DNA of 64,000 bases, from the NCBI GenBank assembly GCA_028583405.1, contig JAPTMU010000287.1, positions 208,979-272,978 on the forward strand, read 5' to 3'. Below are positions 15,301 to 27,005 of the stretch, one piece after another; the stretch's first letter is position 1, and each line of letters begins with the position of its first letter. Source of the stretch: Pogonophryne albipinna (Eukaryota; Chordata; Actinopteri; Perciformes; Artedidraconidae). Both the position numbers and the translations under genes were made by a program. The notes under the pieces were generated by a model. The model searched no databases. It saw only the letters and a list, made by a program, of their open reading frames with translations, and was not told where the DNA came from.

Positions 15301-18300
15301 ACGACTTATTGTGGATACATTTAGACAAACTGACGTATTATGGATACATTTAGACGAACTACGACTTATTGTGGATACATTTAGACAAACTGACGTATTA
15401 TGGATACATTTAGACAAACTACGACTTATTGTGGATACATTTAGACAAACTATGACTTATTGTGGATACATTTAGACAAACTATGACTTATTGTGGATAC
15501 ATTTAGACAAACTATGACTTATTGTGGATACATTTAGACGAACTACGACTTATTGTGGATACATTTAGACAAACTACGACTTATTGTGGATACATTTAGA
15601 CAAACTACGACTTATGGATACATTTAGACAAACTACGACTTATGGATACATTTAGACAAACTACGACTTATGGATACATTTAAACAAACTGACGTATTAT
15701 GGATACATTTAGACGAACTACGACTTATTGTGGATACATTTAGACAAACTGACTTATTGTGGATACATTTAGACGAACTACGACTTATTGTGGATACATT
15801 TAGACAAACTACGACTTATTGTGGATACATTTAGACAAACTGACTTATTGTGGATACATTTAGACGAACTACGACTTATTGTACATACATTTAGACGAAC
15901 TACGACTTATTGTGGATACATTTAGACGAACTATGACTTATTGTGGATACATTTAGACAAACTACGACTTATGGATACATTTAAACAAACTGACGTATTA
16001 TGGATACATTTAGACGAACTACGACTTATTGTGGATACATTTAGACGAACTACGACTTATTGTGGATACATTTAGACGAACAACGACTTATTGTGGATAC
16101 ATTTAGACGAACTACGACTTATTGTGGATACATTTAGACGAACTACGACTTATTGTGGATACATTTAGACGAACTACGACTTATTGTGGATACATTTAAA
16201 CAAACTGACATATTATGGATACATTTAGACGAACTATGACTTATTGTGGATACATTTAGACGAACTACGACTTATTGTGGATAAATTTAGACGAACTACG
16301 ACTTATTGTGGATACATTTAGACAAACTGACTTATTGTGGATACATTTAGACGAACTACGACTTATTGTGGATACATTTAGACGAACTACGACTTATTGT
16401 GGATACATTTAGACGAACTACGACTTATTGTGGATACATTTAGACAAACTACGACTTATTGTGGATACATTTAGACAAACTGACTTATTGTGGATACATT
16501 TAGACGAACTACGACTTATTGTGGATACATTTAGACAAACTGACTTATTGTGGATACATTTAGACGAACTACGACTTATTGTGGATACATTTAGACAAAC
16601 TACGACTTATGGATACATTTAAACAAACTGACGTATTATGGATACATTTAGACGAACTATGACTTATTGTGGATACATTTAGACGAACAACGACTTATTG
16701 TGGATACATTTAGACGAACTACGACTTATTGTGGATACATTTAGACGAACTACGACTTATTGTGGATACATTTAGACGAACTACGACTTATTGTGGATAC
16801 ATTTAAACAAACTGACATATTATGGATACATTTAGACGAACTATGACTTATTGTGGATACATTTAGACGAACTACGACTTATTGTGGATACATTTAGACA
16901 AACTGACGTATTATGGATACATTTAGACGAACTACGACTTATTGTGGATACATTTAGACAAACTGACGTATTATGGATACATTTAGACAAACTATGACTT
17001 ATTGTGGATACATTTAGACGAACTACGACTTATTGTGGATACATTTAGACAAACTACGACTTATTGTGGATACATTTAGACAAACTACGACTTATTGTGG
17101 ATACATTTAAACAAACTGACATATTATGGATACATTTAGACAAACTATGACTTATTGTGGATACATTTAGACGAACTACGACTTATTGTGGATACATTTA
17201 GACAAACTACGACTTATTGTGGATACATTTAGACAAACTACGACTTATGGATACATTTAGACAAACTACGACTTATGGATACATTTAGACAAACTACGAC
17301 TTATGGATACATTTAAACAAACTGACGTATTATGGATACATTTAGACGAACTATGACTTATTGTGGATACATTTAGACGAACTACGACTTATTGTGGATA
17401 AATTTAGACGAACTACGACTTATTGTGGATACATTTAGACAAACTGACTTATTGTGGATACATTTAGACGAACTACGACTTATTGTGGATACATTTAGAC
17501 AAACTACGACTTATTGTGGATACATTTAGACAAACTGACTTATTGTGGATACATTTAGACGAACTACGACTTATTGTGGATACATTTAGACAAACTACGA
17601 CTTATTGTGGATACATTTAGACAAACTGACTTATTGTGGATACATTTAGACGAACTACGACTTATTGTGGATACATTTAGACAAACTGCGACTTATTGTG
17701 GATACATTTAGACGAACTACGACTTATTGTGGATACATTTAGACAAACTACGACTTATTGTGGATACATTTAGACAAACTGACTTATTGTGGATACATTT
17801 AGACGAACTACGACTTATTGTGGATACATTTAGACAAACTGACTTATTGTGGATACATTTAGACGAACTACGACTTATTGTGGATACATTTAGACAAACT
17901 ACGACTTATGGATACATTTAAACAAACTGACGTATTATGGATACATTTAGACGAACTATGACTTATTGTGGATACATTTAGACGAACAACGACTTATTGT
18001 GGATACATTTAGACGAACTACGACTTATTGTGGATACATTTAGACGAACTACGACTTATTGTGGATACATTTAGACGAACTACGACTTATTGTGGATACA
18101 TTTAAACAAACTGACATATTATGGATACATTTAGACGAACTATGACTTATTGTGGATACATTTAGACGAACTACGACTTATTGTGGATACATTTAGACAA
18201 ACTGACGTATTATGGATACATTTAGACGAACTACGACTTATTGTGGATACATTTAGACAAACTGACGTATTATGGATACATTTAGACAAACTATGACTTA

Positions 18301-19380
18301 TTGTGGATACATTTAGACGAACTACGACTTATTGTGGATACATTTAGACAAACTACGACTTATTGTGGATACATTTAGACAAACTACGACTTATGGATAC
18401 ATTTAGACAAACTACGACTTATGGATACATTTAAACAAACTGACGTATTATGGATACATTTAGACGAACTACGACTTATTGTGGATACATTTAGACGAAC
18501 TACGACTTATTGTGGATACATTTAGACGAACTACGACTTATTGTGGATACATTTAGACGAACTACGACTTATTGTGGATACATTTAGACAAACTACGACT
18601 TATTGTGGATACATTTAGACAAACTACGACTTATGGATACATTTAGACAAACTACGACTTATGGATACATTTAAACAAACTGACGTATTATGGATACATT
18701 TAGACGAACTACGACTTATTGTGGATACATTTAGACGAACTACGACTTATTGTGGATACATTTAGACGAACTACGACTTATTGTGGATACATTTAAACAA
18801 ACTGACGTATTATGGATACATTTAGACGAACTACGACTTATTGTGGATACATTTAGACGAACTACGACTTATTGTGGATACATTTAGACAAACTACGACT
18901 TATTGTGGATACATTTAGACGAACTACGACTTATTGTACATACATTTAGACGAACTACGACTTATTGTGGATACATTTAGACGAACTATGACTTATTGTG
19001 GATACATTTAGACAAACTACGACTTATGGATACATTTAAACAAACTGACGTATTATGGATACATTTAGACGAACTACGACTTATTGTGGATACATTTAGA
19101 CGAACTACGACTTATTGTGGATACATTTAGACGAACTACGACTTATTGTGGATACATTTAGACGAACTACGACTTATTGTGGATACATTTAGACGAACTA
19201 CGACTTATTGTGGATACATTTAGACGAACTACGACTTATTGTGGATACATTTAGACGAACTACGACTTATAGCTTGGTTTCACTTGACGTCACACCGCTG
19301 CGTTCCTTTGGCGCGAAATTCCATTGGAGGTCAGGAAGTAATTTTCTACAGAGGATCTAGCTGCTGTTACCATTGTGAAA

Positions 19381-19596
19381 ATGCCGGTGTGTTGTGTAGT
19401 TTACGGTTGTTCCAATCGATCCGGCCGAGAGAAAAACAAGAGGTTTTACCGAGTGCCGAAGGTTGTCGTCCATAAACTGAGCAATTTAAGAAGCTAACCG
19501 AAGAACGCCCGAAAAAATGGCTTTCAAACCTACATCTGCGGTCGGGAGGAGCAGAGTCGTCTAATTCACGTGTCTGCAGCGACCACTTCATCAGAG
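19381..19596 (+). pseudogene. THAP zinc-finger first exon of transposase, frameshifted (copy 1)
   Basis: The frame starts [20 protein letters not shown] and continues with RFYRVPK, a THAP-type C-x4-C start. It meets a TAA at 19495-19497. In the next frame, from about 19482, the THAP pattern resumes ([13 protein letters not shown], then SRVCSDHFIR with the C-x2-H pair). A single-base shift in the CATAAACTGAGC stretch therefore breaks the domain. The exon ends at a GT donor (AGAG/GTATTAG). No catalytic exons follow. THAP domains bind the ends of their own element; this one is very likely inactive. Confidence 0.8.
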
Positions 19597-20045
19597 GTAT
19601 TAGCTAACTTGGTTTTTGTGGCTTTGTTTATGTATTATTGGGTTGTGGTTAAATGCTTATTTACTTAGTAATACTGATCATGTTTAAGTTACCTGTAGTC
19701 TAATATGGACTTTGTTGGGACTTTTTAGGGTGCCCTAGCGCTTTGGGTGACGTTGAGTCGGTAGACTGGGCTCCCACTGTTAGCCTCGGTTACCACCGAT
19801 TATATATACAGTCTATGCGAAACAACGTCGCCGACGCGGTAACCATAGTACCTACATGTAATCATAACACACATACTACACATATATATATATATACACA
19901 GAACACTCACAGGCCAGTTAATGCTGAAGGCAAGGCGACAGCCGTAACACTGCCTTACATGAGTCCATGTAGCTAAAGTTAGCTAGCTAGATGTCTCCTA
20001 ATAATGCTACTTAGAGGTAAGAAGGTATAGGTAGTTAACACTCAC

Positions 20046-20357
20046 CCGGGCAAAAACAAGGCGACATTTGTTTAATGCCTTTTTGGTGCCGAGGTCATTC
20101 ACCCATCCACACACGAAGTAGTTGAAAGCTTCCAGGCTTTTATACGCTTTCATTTGGCTAGCCGTGTAGTAGGAGGTATGAAGGACGAGGTAGCTGGTGA
20201 TATCCATCGCCTCGACAGCGGGCAAATCTGACAAATCACGAGAAAAGTCGCTCTTTTTCAGCTGATACGGATCGTATCCGATGTGTGCTGTGATTTTTTC
20301 ACGATATCTGCGGCGTGCAGGTTCATTTAATTGTTTGACATAGTCGGTGTCCTCCAT
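20046..20357 (-). pseudogene. SWIM/YqaJ-type protein, first exon only (copy 1)
   Basis: Open minus-strand exon of 104 codons starting MEDTDYVKQLNEPARRRYRE. It includes LEAFNYFVCGWVNDLGTKKA and ends ...CRLVFAR at a good donor (CGG/GTGAGT). In-frame ATG codons upstream could add 11 residues. It resembles the N-terminal part of the large fish proteins with SWIM and YqaJ recombinase-nuclease domains that accompany ISL2EU transposases; this is recalled family knowledge, not a search. The rest of the protein is absent. The frame is intact, but only a fragment could be made. Confidence 0.7.
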
Positions 20358-21691
20358 GATTCCTGCGTTGATGAATGATTGCGTTTTCACTTCCTGACCT
20401 CCACTTGAATTTCGCGCGTCGTAGAAGTCACGTGACTGAAACCAAGCTATTGTGGATACATTTTGAAAAACTACGACTTATTGTGGATACATTTAGACGA
20501 ACTACGACTTATTGTGGATACATTTAGACGAACTACGACTTATTGTGGATACATTTAGACGAACTACGACTTATTGTGGATACATTTAGACGAACTACGA
20601 CTTATTGTGGATACATTTAGACGAACTACGACTTATTGTGGATACATTTAAACAAACTGACGTATTATGGATACATTTAAACAAACTGACGTATTATGGA
20701 TACATTTAGACGAACTACGACTTATTGTGGATACATTTAGACAAACTACGACTTATTGTGGATACATTTAGACGAACTACGACTTATTGTGGATACATTT
20801 AGACGAACTACGACTTATTGTGGATAAATTTAGACGAACTACGACTTATTGTGGATACATTTAGACGAACTACGACTTATTGTGGATACATTTAGACGAA
20901 CTACGACTTATGGATACATTTAAACAAACTGACGTATTATGGATACATTTAGACGAACTACGACTTATTGTGGATACATTTAGACGAACTACGACTTATT
21001 GTGGATACATTTAGACGAACTACGACTTATTGTGGATACATTTAAACAAACTGACGTATTATGGATACATTTAGACGAACTACGACTTATTGTGGATACA
21101 TTTAGACGAACTACGACTTATTGTGGATACATTTAGACAAACTACGACTTATTGTGGATACATTTAGACGAACTACGACTTATTGTACATACATTTAGAC
21201 GAACTACGACTTATTGTGGATACATTTAGACGAACTATGACTTATTGTGGATACATTTAGACAAACTACGACTTATGGATACATTTAAACAAACTGACGT
21301 ATTATGGATACATTTAGACGAACTACGACTTATTGTGGATACATTTAGACGAACTACGACTTATTGTGGATACATTTAGACGAACTACGACTTATTGTGG
21401 ATACATTTAGACGAACTACGACTTATTGTGGATACATTTAGACGAACTACGACTTATTGTGGATACATTTAGACGAACTACGACTTATTGTGGATACATT
21501 TAGACGAACTACGACTTATTGTGGATACATTTAGACGAACTACGACTTATTGTGGATACATTTAGACGAACTACGACTTATAGCTTGGTTTCACTTGACG
21601 TCACACCGCTGCGTTCCTTTGGCGCGAAATTCCATTGGAGGTCAGGAAGTAATTTTCTACAGAGGATCTAGCTGCTGTTACCATTGTGAAA

Positions 21692-21907
21692 ATGCCGGTG
21701 TGTTGTGTAGTTTACGGTTGTTCCAATCGATCCGGCCGAGAGAAAAACAAGAGGTTTTACCGAGTGCCGAAGGTTGTCGTCCATAAACTGAGCAATTTAA
21801 GAAGCTAACCGAAGAACGCCCGAAAAAATGGCTTTCAAACCTACATCTGCGGTCGGGAGGAGCAGAGTCGTCTAATTCACGTGTCTGCAGCGACCACTTC
21901 ATCAGAG
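21692..21907 (+). pseudogene. THAP zinc-finger first exon, frameshifted (copy 2)
   Basis: Duplicate of the exon at 19381-19596, with the same premature TAA (21806-21808) and the same GT donor after AGAG. The shared frameshift shows the break came before the duplication. Confidence 0.8.
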
Positions 21908-22356
21908 GTATTAGCTAACTTGGTTTTTGTGGCTTTGTTTATGTATTATTGGGTTGTGGTTAAATGCTTATTTACTTAGTAATACTGATCATGTTTAAGT
22001 TACCTGTAGTCTAATATGGACTTTGTTGGGACTTTTTAGGGTGCCCTAGCGCTTTGGGTGACGTTGAGTCGGTAGACTGGGCTCCCACTGTTAGCCTCGG
22101 TTACCACCGATTATATATACAGTCTATGCGAAACAACGTCGCCGACGCGGTAACCATAGTACCTACATGTAATCATAACACACATACTACACATATATAT
22201 ATATATACACAGAACACTCACAGGCCAGTTAATGCTGAAGGCAAGGCGACAGCCGTAACACTGCCTTACATGAGTCCATGTAGCTAAAGTTAGCTAGCTA
22301 GATGTCTCCTAATAATGCTACTTAGAGGTAAGAAGGTATAGGTAGTTAACACTCAC

Positions 22357-22668
22357 CCGGGCAAAAACAAGGCGACATTTGTTTAATGCCTTTTTGGTGC
22401 CGAGGTCATTCACCCATCCACACACGAAGTAGTTGAAAGCTTCCAGGCTTTTATACGCTTTCATTTGGCTAGCCGTGTAGTAGGAGGTATGAAGGACGAG
22501 GTAGCTGGTGATATCCATCGCCTCGACAGCGGGCAAATCTGACAAATCACGAGAAAAGTCGCTCTTTTTCAGCTGATACGGATCGTATCCGATGTGTGCT
22601 GTGATTTTTTCACGATATCTGCGGCGTGCAGGTTCATTTAATTGTTTGACATAGTCGGTGTCCTCCAT
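22357..22668 (-). pseudogene. SWIM/YqaJ-type protein, first exon only (copy 2)
   Basis: Duplicate of the exon at 20046-20357: 104 open codons and the same GTGAGT donor, with no downstream exons. Confidence 0.7.
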
Positions 22669-24050
22669 GATTCCTGCGTTGATGAATGATTGCGTTTTCA
22701 CTTCCTGACCTCCACTTGAATTTCGCGCGTCGTAGAAGTCACGTGACTGAAACCAAGCTATTGTGGATACATTTTGAAAAACTACGACTTATTGTGGATA
22801 CATTTAGACGAACTACGACTTATTGTGGATACATTTAGACGAACTACGACTTATTGTGGATACATTTAGACGAACTACGACTTATTGTGGATACATTTAG
22901 ACGAACTACGACTTATTGTGGATACATTTAGACGAACTACGACTTATTGTGGATACATTTAGACGAACTACGACTTATTGTGGATACATTTAAACAAACT
23001 GACGTATTATGGATACATTTAAACAAACTGACGTATTATGGATACATTTAGACGAACTACGACTTATTGTGGATACATTTAGACAAACTACGACTTATTG
23101 TGGATACATTTAGACGAACTACGACTTATTGTGGATACATTTAGACGAACTACGACTTATTGTGGATAAATTTAGACGAACTACGACTTATTGTGGATAC
23201 ATTTAGACGAACTACGACTTATTGTGGATACATTTAGACGAACTACGACTTATTGTGGATACATTTAGACGAACTACGACTTATTGTGGATACATTTAGA
23301 CGAACTATGACTTATTGTGGATACATTTAGACGAACTACGACTTATTGTGAATACATTTTGAAAAACTACGACTTATTGTGGATACATTTAGACGAACTA
23401 CGACTTATTGTGGATACATTTAGACGAACTATGACTTATTGTGGATACATTTAGACGAACTACGACTTATTGTGGATAAATTTAGACGAACTACGACTTA
23501 TTGTGGATAAATTTAGACGAACTACGACTTATTGTGGATACATTTAGACAAACTGACTTATTGTGGATACATTTAGACGAACTACGACTTATTGTGGATA
23601 AATTTAGACGAACTACGACTTATTGTGGATAAATTTAGACGAACTACGACTTATTGTGGATACATTTAGACAAACTGACTTATTGTGGATACATTTAGAC
23701 GAACTACGACTTATTGTGGATACATTTAGACAAACTACGACTTATTGTGGATACATTTAGACGAACTACGACTTATTGTGGATACATTTAGACAAACTGA
23801 CTTATTGTGGATACATTTAGACGAACTACGACTTATTGTACATACATTTAGACGAACTATGACTTATTGTGGATACATTTAGACGAACTACGACTTATTG
23901 TGGATAAATTTAGACGAACTACGACTTATTGTGGATAAATTTAGACGAACTACGACTTATTGTGGATACATTTAGACAAACTGACTTATTGTGGATACAT
24001 TTAGACGAACTACGACTTATTGTGGATAAATTTAGACGAACTACGACTTA

Positions 24051-25411
24051 TTGTGAATACATTTAGACAAACTGACTTATTGTGGATACATTTAGACGAA
24101 CTACGACTTATTGTGGATACATTTAGACGAACTACGACTTATTGTGGATACATTTAGACGAACTACGACTTATTGTACATACATTTAGACGAACTACGAC
24201 TTATTGTGGATACATTTAGACGAACTATGACTTATTGTGGATACATTTAGACGAACTACGACTTATTGTACATACATTTAGACGAACTATGACTTATTGT
24301 GGATACATTTAGACGAACTACGACTTATTGTGGATACATTTAGACGAACTACGACTTATTGTGGATACATTTAGACGAACTACGACTTATTGTGGATACA
24401 TTTAGACGAACTACGACTTATTGTACATACATTTAGACGAACTACGACTTATTGTGGATACATTTAGACGAACTATGACTTATTGTGGATACATTTAGAC
24501 GAACTACGACTTATTGTACATACATTTAGACGAACTACGACTTATTGTGGATACATTTAGACGAACTACGACTTATTGTACATACATTTAGACGAACTAT
24601 GACTTATTGTGGATACATTTAGACGAACTACGACTTATTGTGGATACATTTAGACGAACTACGACTTATTGTGGATACATTTAGACGAACTATGACTTAT
24701 TGTGGATACATTTAGACGAACTACGACTTATTGTGAATACATTTAGACAAACTGACTTATTGTGGATACATTTAGACGAACTACGACTTATTGTGGATAC
24801 ATTTAGACGAACTACGACTTATTGTGGATACATTTAGACGAACTACGACTTATTGTACATACATTTAGACGAACTACGACTTATTGTGGATACATTTAGA
24901 CGAACTATGACTTATTGTGGATACATTTAGACGAACTACGACTTATTGTACATACATTTAGACGAACTATGACTTATTGTGGATACATTTAGACGAACTA
25001 CGACTTATTGTGGATACATTTAGACGAACTACGACTTATTGTGGATACATTTAGACGAACTACGACTTATTGTGGATACATTTAGACGAACTACGACTTA
25101 TTGTACATACATTTAGACGAACTACGACTTATTGTGGATACATTTAGACGAACTATGACTTATTGTGGATACATTTAGACGAACTACGACTTATTGTACA
25201 TACATTTAGACGAACTACGACTTATTGTGGATACATTTAGACGAACTACGACTTATTGTACATACATTTAGACGAACTATGACTTATTGTGGATACATTT
25301 AGACGAACTACGACTTATTGTGGATACATTTAGACGAACTACGACTTATTGTGGATACATTTAGACGAACTATGACTTATTGTGGATACATTTAGACGAA
25401 CTATGACTTAT
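24051..25411. repeat. 680-bp higher-order repeat, two copies
   Basis: The marker TTGTGAATAC followed by ACAAACTGACTT occurs at 24051 and 24731, exactly 680 bp apart, which fits 22 units with one 29-bp variant. The order of GTACATACA and ACTATGACT variants is the same in both blocks. The second block ends at the edge of the array. Confidence 0.8.
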
Positions 25412-25424
25412 TGTGTATATATTA

Positions 25425-25457
25425 GCATGTCGTCGTGTCAGGGACACGACGACATGC
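25425..25457. repeat. Perfect 15-bp fold-back at the satellite/SINE junction
   Basis: GCATGTCGTCGTGTC, a 3-bp spacer AGG, then GACACGACGACATGC. The right arm belongs to the SINE; the left arm is an inverted copy of its end placed directly against the last satellite unit. This is the mark of a snap-back or template switch at the array edge. Confidence 0.85.
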
Positions 25458-25534
25458 TGACTGCAGTGGGGTTTGAACCTGGGCTTCCCTGACCCCAACA
25501 CCAACGCACTAGTCCACTGCGCCACACGCCACCC
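25441..25534 (-). mobile_element. tRNA-derived SINE, truncated
   Basis: On the minus strand it starts GGGTGGCGTGTGGCGCAGTG (A-box-like), has a B-box GGTTCAAACCC, and continues CACTGCAGTCAGCATGTCG. A second, diverged member lies at 53691-53829. It lacks the usual rest of the 3' part. It is not a tRNA gene: there is no cloverleaf after the B-box. Confidence 0.72.
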
Positions 25535-27005
25535 AGTAAAATAAAATGTGGTAAAAATAGTAATATAATAATCTGAAGTTTAAGAAAAATGTCGAATAGA
25601 AGATACAATAAAAATAAAAATATGTATACATAGATAAGAAGTAAAAAAAAAAAAAAAAAAAAATCCAATAATAAGTAGAATACAAAACGTTACACATTAT
25701 ACTACAATTTATACCATGTATATTACAAGATATACACAGGTGGATTAGTTGTATTAACAGTTTAACGCAGCAGCACTGCCCCCTTGTGGCTCAAAGCAAA
25801 CACTACACTCTCTGCAGAAGAAGAAAGTGGTTTCACAAAAAAACTGATGTTTTGGGATCCATTCAATCGCTATCCCAGCATGCATTGCTGTATACGGTAC
25901 AGAAAAAGGTAAATAAAAGAACAAATATGTTTTAAAAAATTGATAAGTACTTATTTAAAGTGAAGATGTGCAGCTTTACTTGGTTGTAAATAGGCATTAT
26001 TACTGATAGGAAAAAGTTGTATAATGCTGTGAGCAGTGGCTTTGCATTGTGGGTAATGTAGTCACCAGGTCACACTATTAAAGGGTTCCTATTGTGCTTT
26101 GTGTAGGTTTTAGTGCATGTAAATGGTCTACAAAGGCTAACATGTTCGTTCCTTCTGTAACACGCATGTGGTTTCCATCTCTGGGTTAAAGTTCAAATGT
26201 ATTTCATATCTCTGTTTTTAAAAACCCACACAGAAGAATGCATGATTTACTGATCCTGGTGAAGGTTTCCTTTCTACAAAGGTCAGAGGTCAGTGAAAAT
26301 CAGACGAGCCACTGAGGCGTCGTGGCGTTCTCAGATCCTACGTCTCTCTCCGCTCCTGTGAGAATAAAACCAATGTTTCAAAATCCCTACGACTATTAAA
26401 TATCGCCCTTGAAAGCAGACCAAGTTGAACCGAAGCCCTGGAGTCCGTTCAACTCTTGGATCCTAACTTCTCGACTGTAAATCATAAAAAAAAGCACAAG
26501 GAACTTGGTGTCTTTTTTGCAAGATTGATTCATAAGATGTGAAAAAAGCAACACATAAAAACCAGGATCCAGCACCGTGTTAAAATCTGTACACTTTTTA
26601 TTTGTCAGCATACACCTTTTAGATAAAAATAAATAAAATTGATTTCAACTGAAAAAAGAAACGTAGAAAAGTCCAGTCAACAGAACTCCTGATAAATAAA
26701 CTAAACCAACAATCATACATGACATTTTATCTTTAGACATCACGATAAAAGGTTGATCTTTTGTGCAATGGCATTCAGAAATCTGTACGTGTACATCTAG
26801 TCATTTTATACTCTAACATTACATACAGCAGTTTGTCCAACATTTGTAAAGATTTTATAAACATTACATCATTATTTCAGCTTCACAGGTAAGGTCTGGT
26901 CACACCCGGAAGTTGTGCAGGGAATTTAATTTGTGCTTTTCTGCAAAGTATTTTGTGCTAGAAGCTCGGATACAAGTCTCACATGGCTAGCCAGACATCT
27001 GCTGT
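25535..27005. other. Non-coding AT-rich region
   Basis: Holds an A-tract (about 25643-25663) and unique AT-rich DNA. Around 26083-26140, TTTTAGTGCATGTAAATGGT is the inverted counterpart of the flank of the large 57-bp array near 60518-60538, so it is a member of that dispersed family without the expanded array. No coding exon was recognised. Confidence 0.5.

Larger units (their letters stand above)
19271..20448. mobile_element. ISL2EU-like DNA transposon, internally deleted, copy 1
   Basis: 1178-bp element with perfect 12-bp terminal inverted repeats (AGCTTGGTTTCA), extending imperfectly to about 60 bp and ending in TGGAGGTCAGGAAGT on both sides. It interrupts one satellite unit. Removing it, with one AT, restores CTTATTGTGG, so the target duplication is the 2-bp AT at 19269-19270 and 20449-20450. 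A THAP-finger exon lies at the left end (plus strand) and a SWIM/YqaJ-type N-terminal exon at the right end (minus strand). Two convergent genes, THAP, YqaJ-type protein and 2-bp target duplication fit the ISL2EU superfamily. The transposase core and nuclease domains are missing, so it cannot move by itself. Kolobok and P elements also carry THAP but make TTAA or 8-bp duplications. Confidence 0.82.
18781..22759. repeat. 2311-bp tandem segment (satellite plus embedded transposon) in two copies
   Basis: The two transposon copies and their right flanks are offset by exactly 2311 bp. On the left, the order of satellite variants (AAACAAACTGACGTATT, the GTACATACA unit, an ACTATGACT unit, the 27-bp form) is the same before both copies. 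The second copy has two more 31-bp units (62 bp) next to the transposon. Unequal exchange of a block carrying the transposon explains this better than two separate insertions. Confidence 0.88.
21582..22759. mobile_element. ISL2EU-like DNA transposon, internally deleted, copy 2
   Basis: Same length (1178 bp), same ends, same AT target duplication (21580-21581 and 22760-22761) and same internal frameshift as copy 1, 2311 bp further on. As far as I could compare by eye the two are identical. Identity of the element, and of its position within the satellite unit, means copy 2 arose by tandem duplication of a satellite block already carrying copy 1. Confidence 0.82.
2430..25424. repeat. 31-bp satellite array (~23 kb) with 29- and 27-bp variants
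   Basis: The main unit is TTTAGACGAACTACGACTTA + TTGTGGATACA (31 bp). Recurrent variants are a 29-bp form (TTTAGACAAACTGACTTATT...), a second 29-bp form (TTTAAACAAACTGACGTATT ATGGATACA), a 27-bp form that lacks TTGT (CTACGACTTATGGATACA), and point variants GTACATACA, GGATAAATT and TTTTGAAAAAC. The first units (2430-2600) have the TTTTGAAAAAC form. Roughly 670 units remain after removing the two transposon copies. Three 31-bp units make 93 bp, so short open frames with a 31-residue repeat appear throughout; they are not genes. It could be a pericentromeric, subtelomeric or interstitial expansion; the sequence does not say which. Confidence 0.97.

Noticed and set aside
3220..17921. Repeated 64-85-codon frames (MWIHLDELRLIVDTFRQT...) across the satellite
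   Set aside because: They follow from the 31-bp unit read over three frames (93 bp = 31 residues), stop wherever a 29-bp or 27-bp variant shifts the phase, and have no splice or promoter context.
2430..25424. CRISPR-like array of short direct repeats
   Set aside because: There are no unique spacers; the units are directly adjacent, and the sequence is vertebrate.
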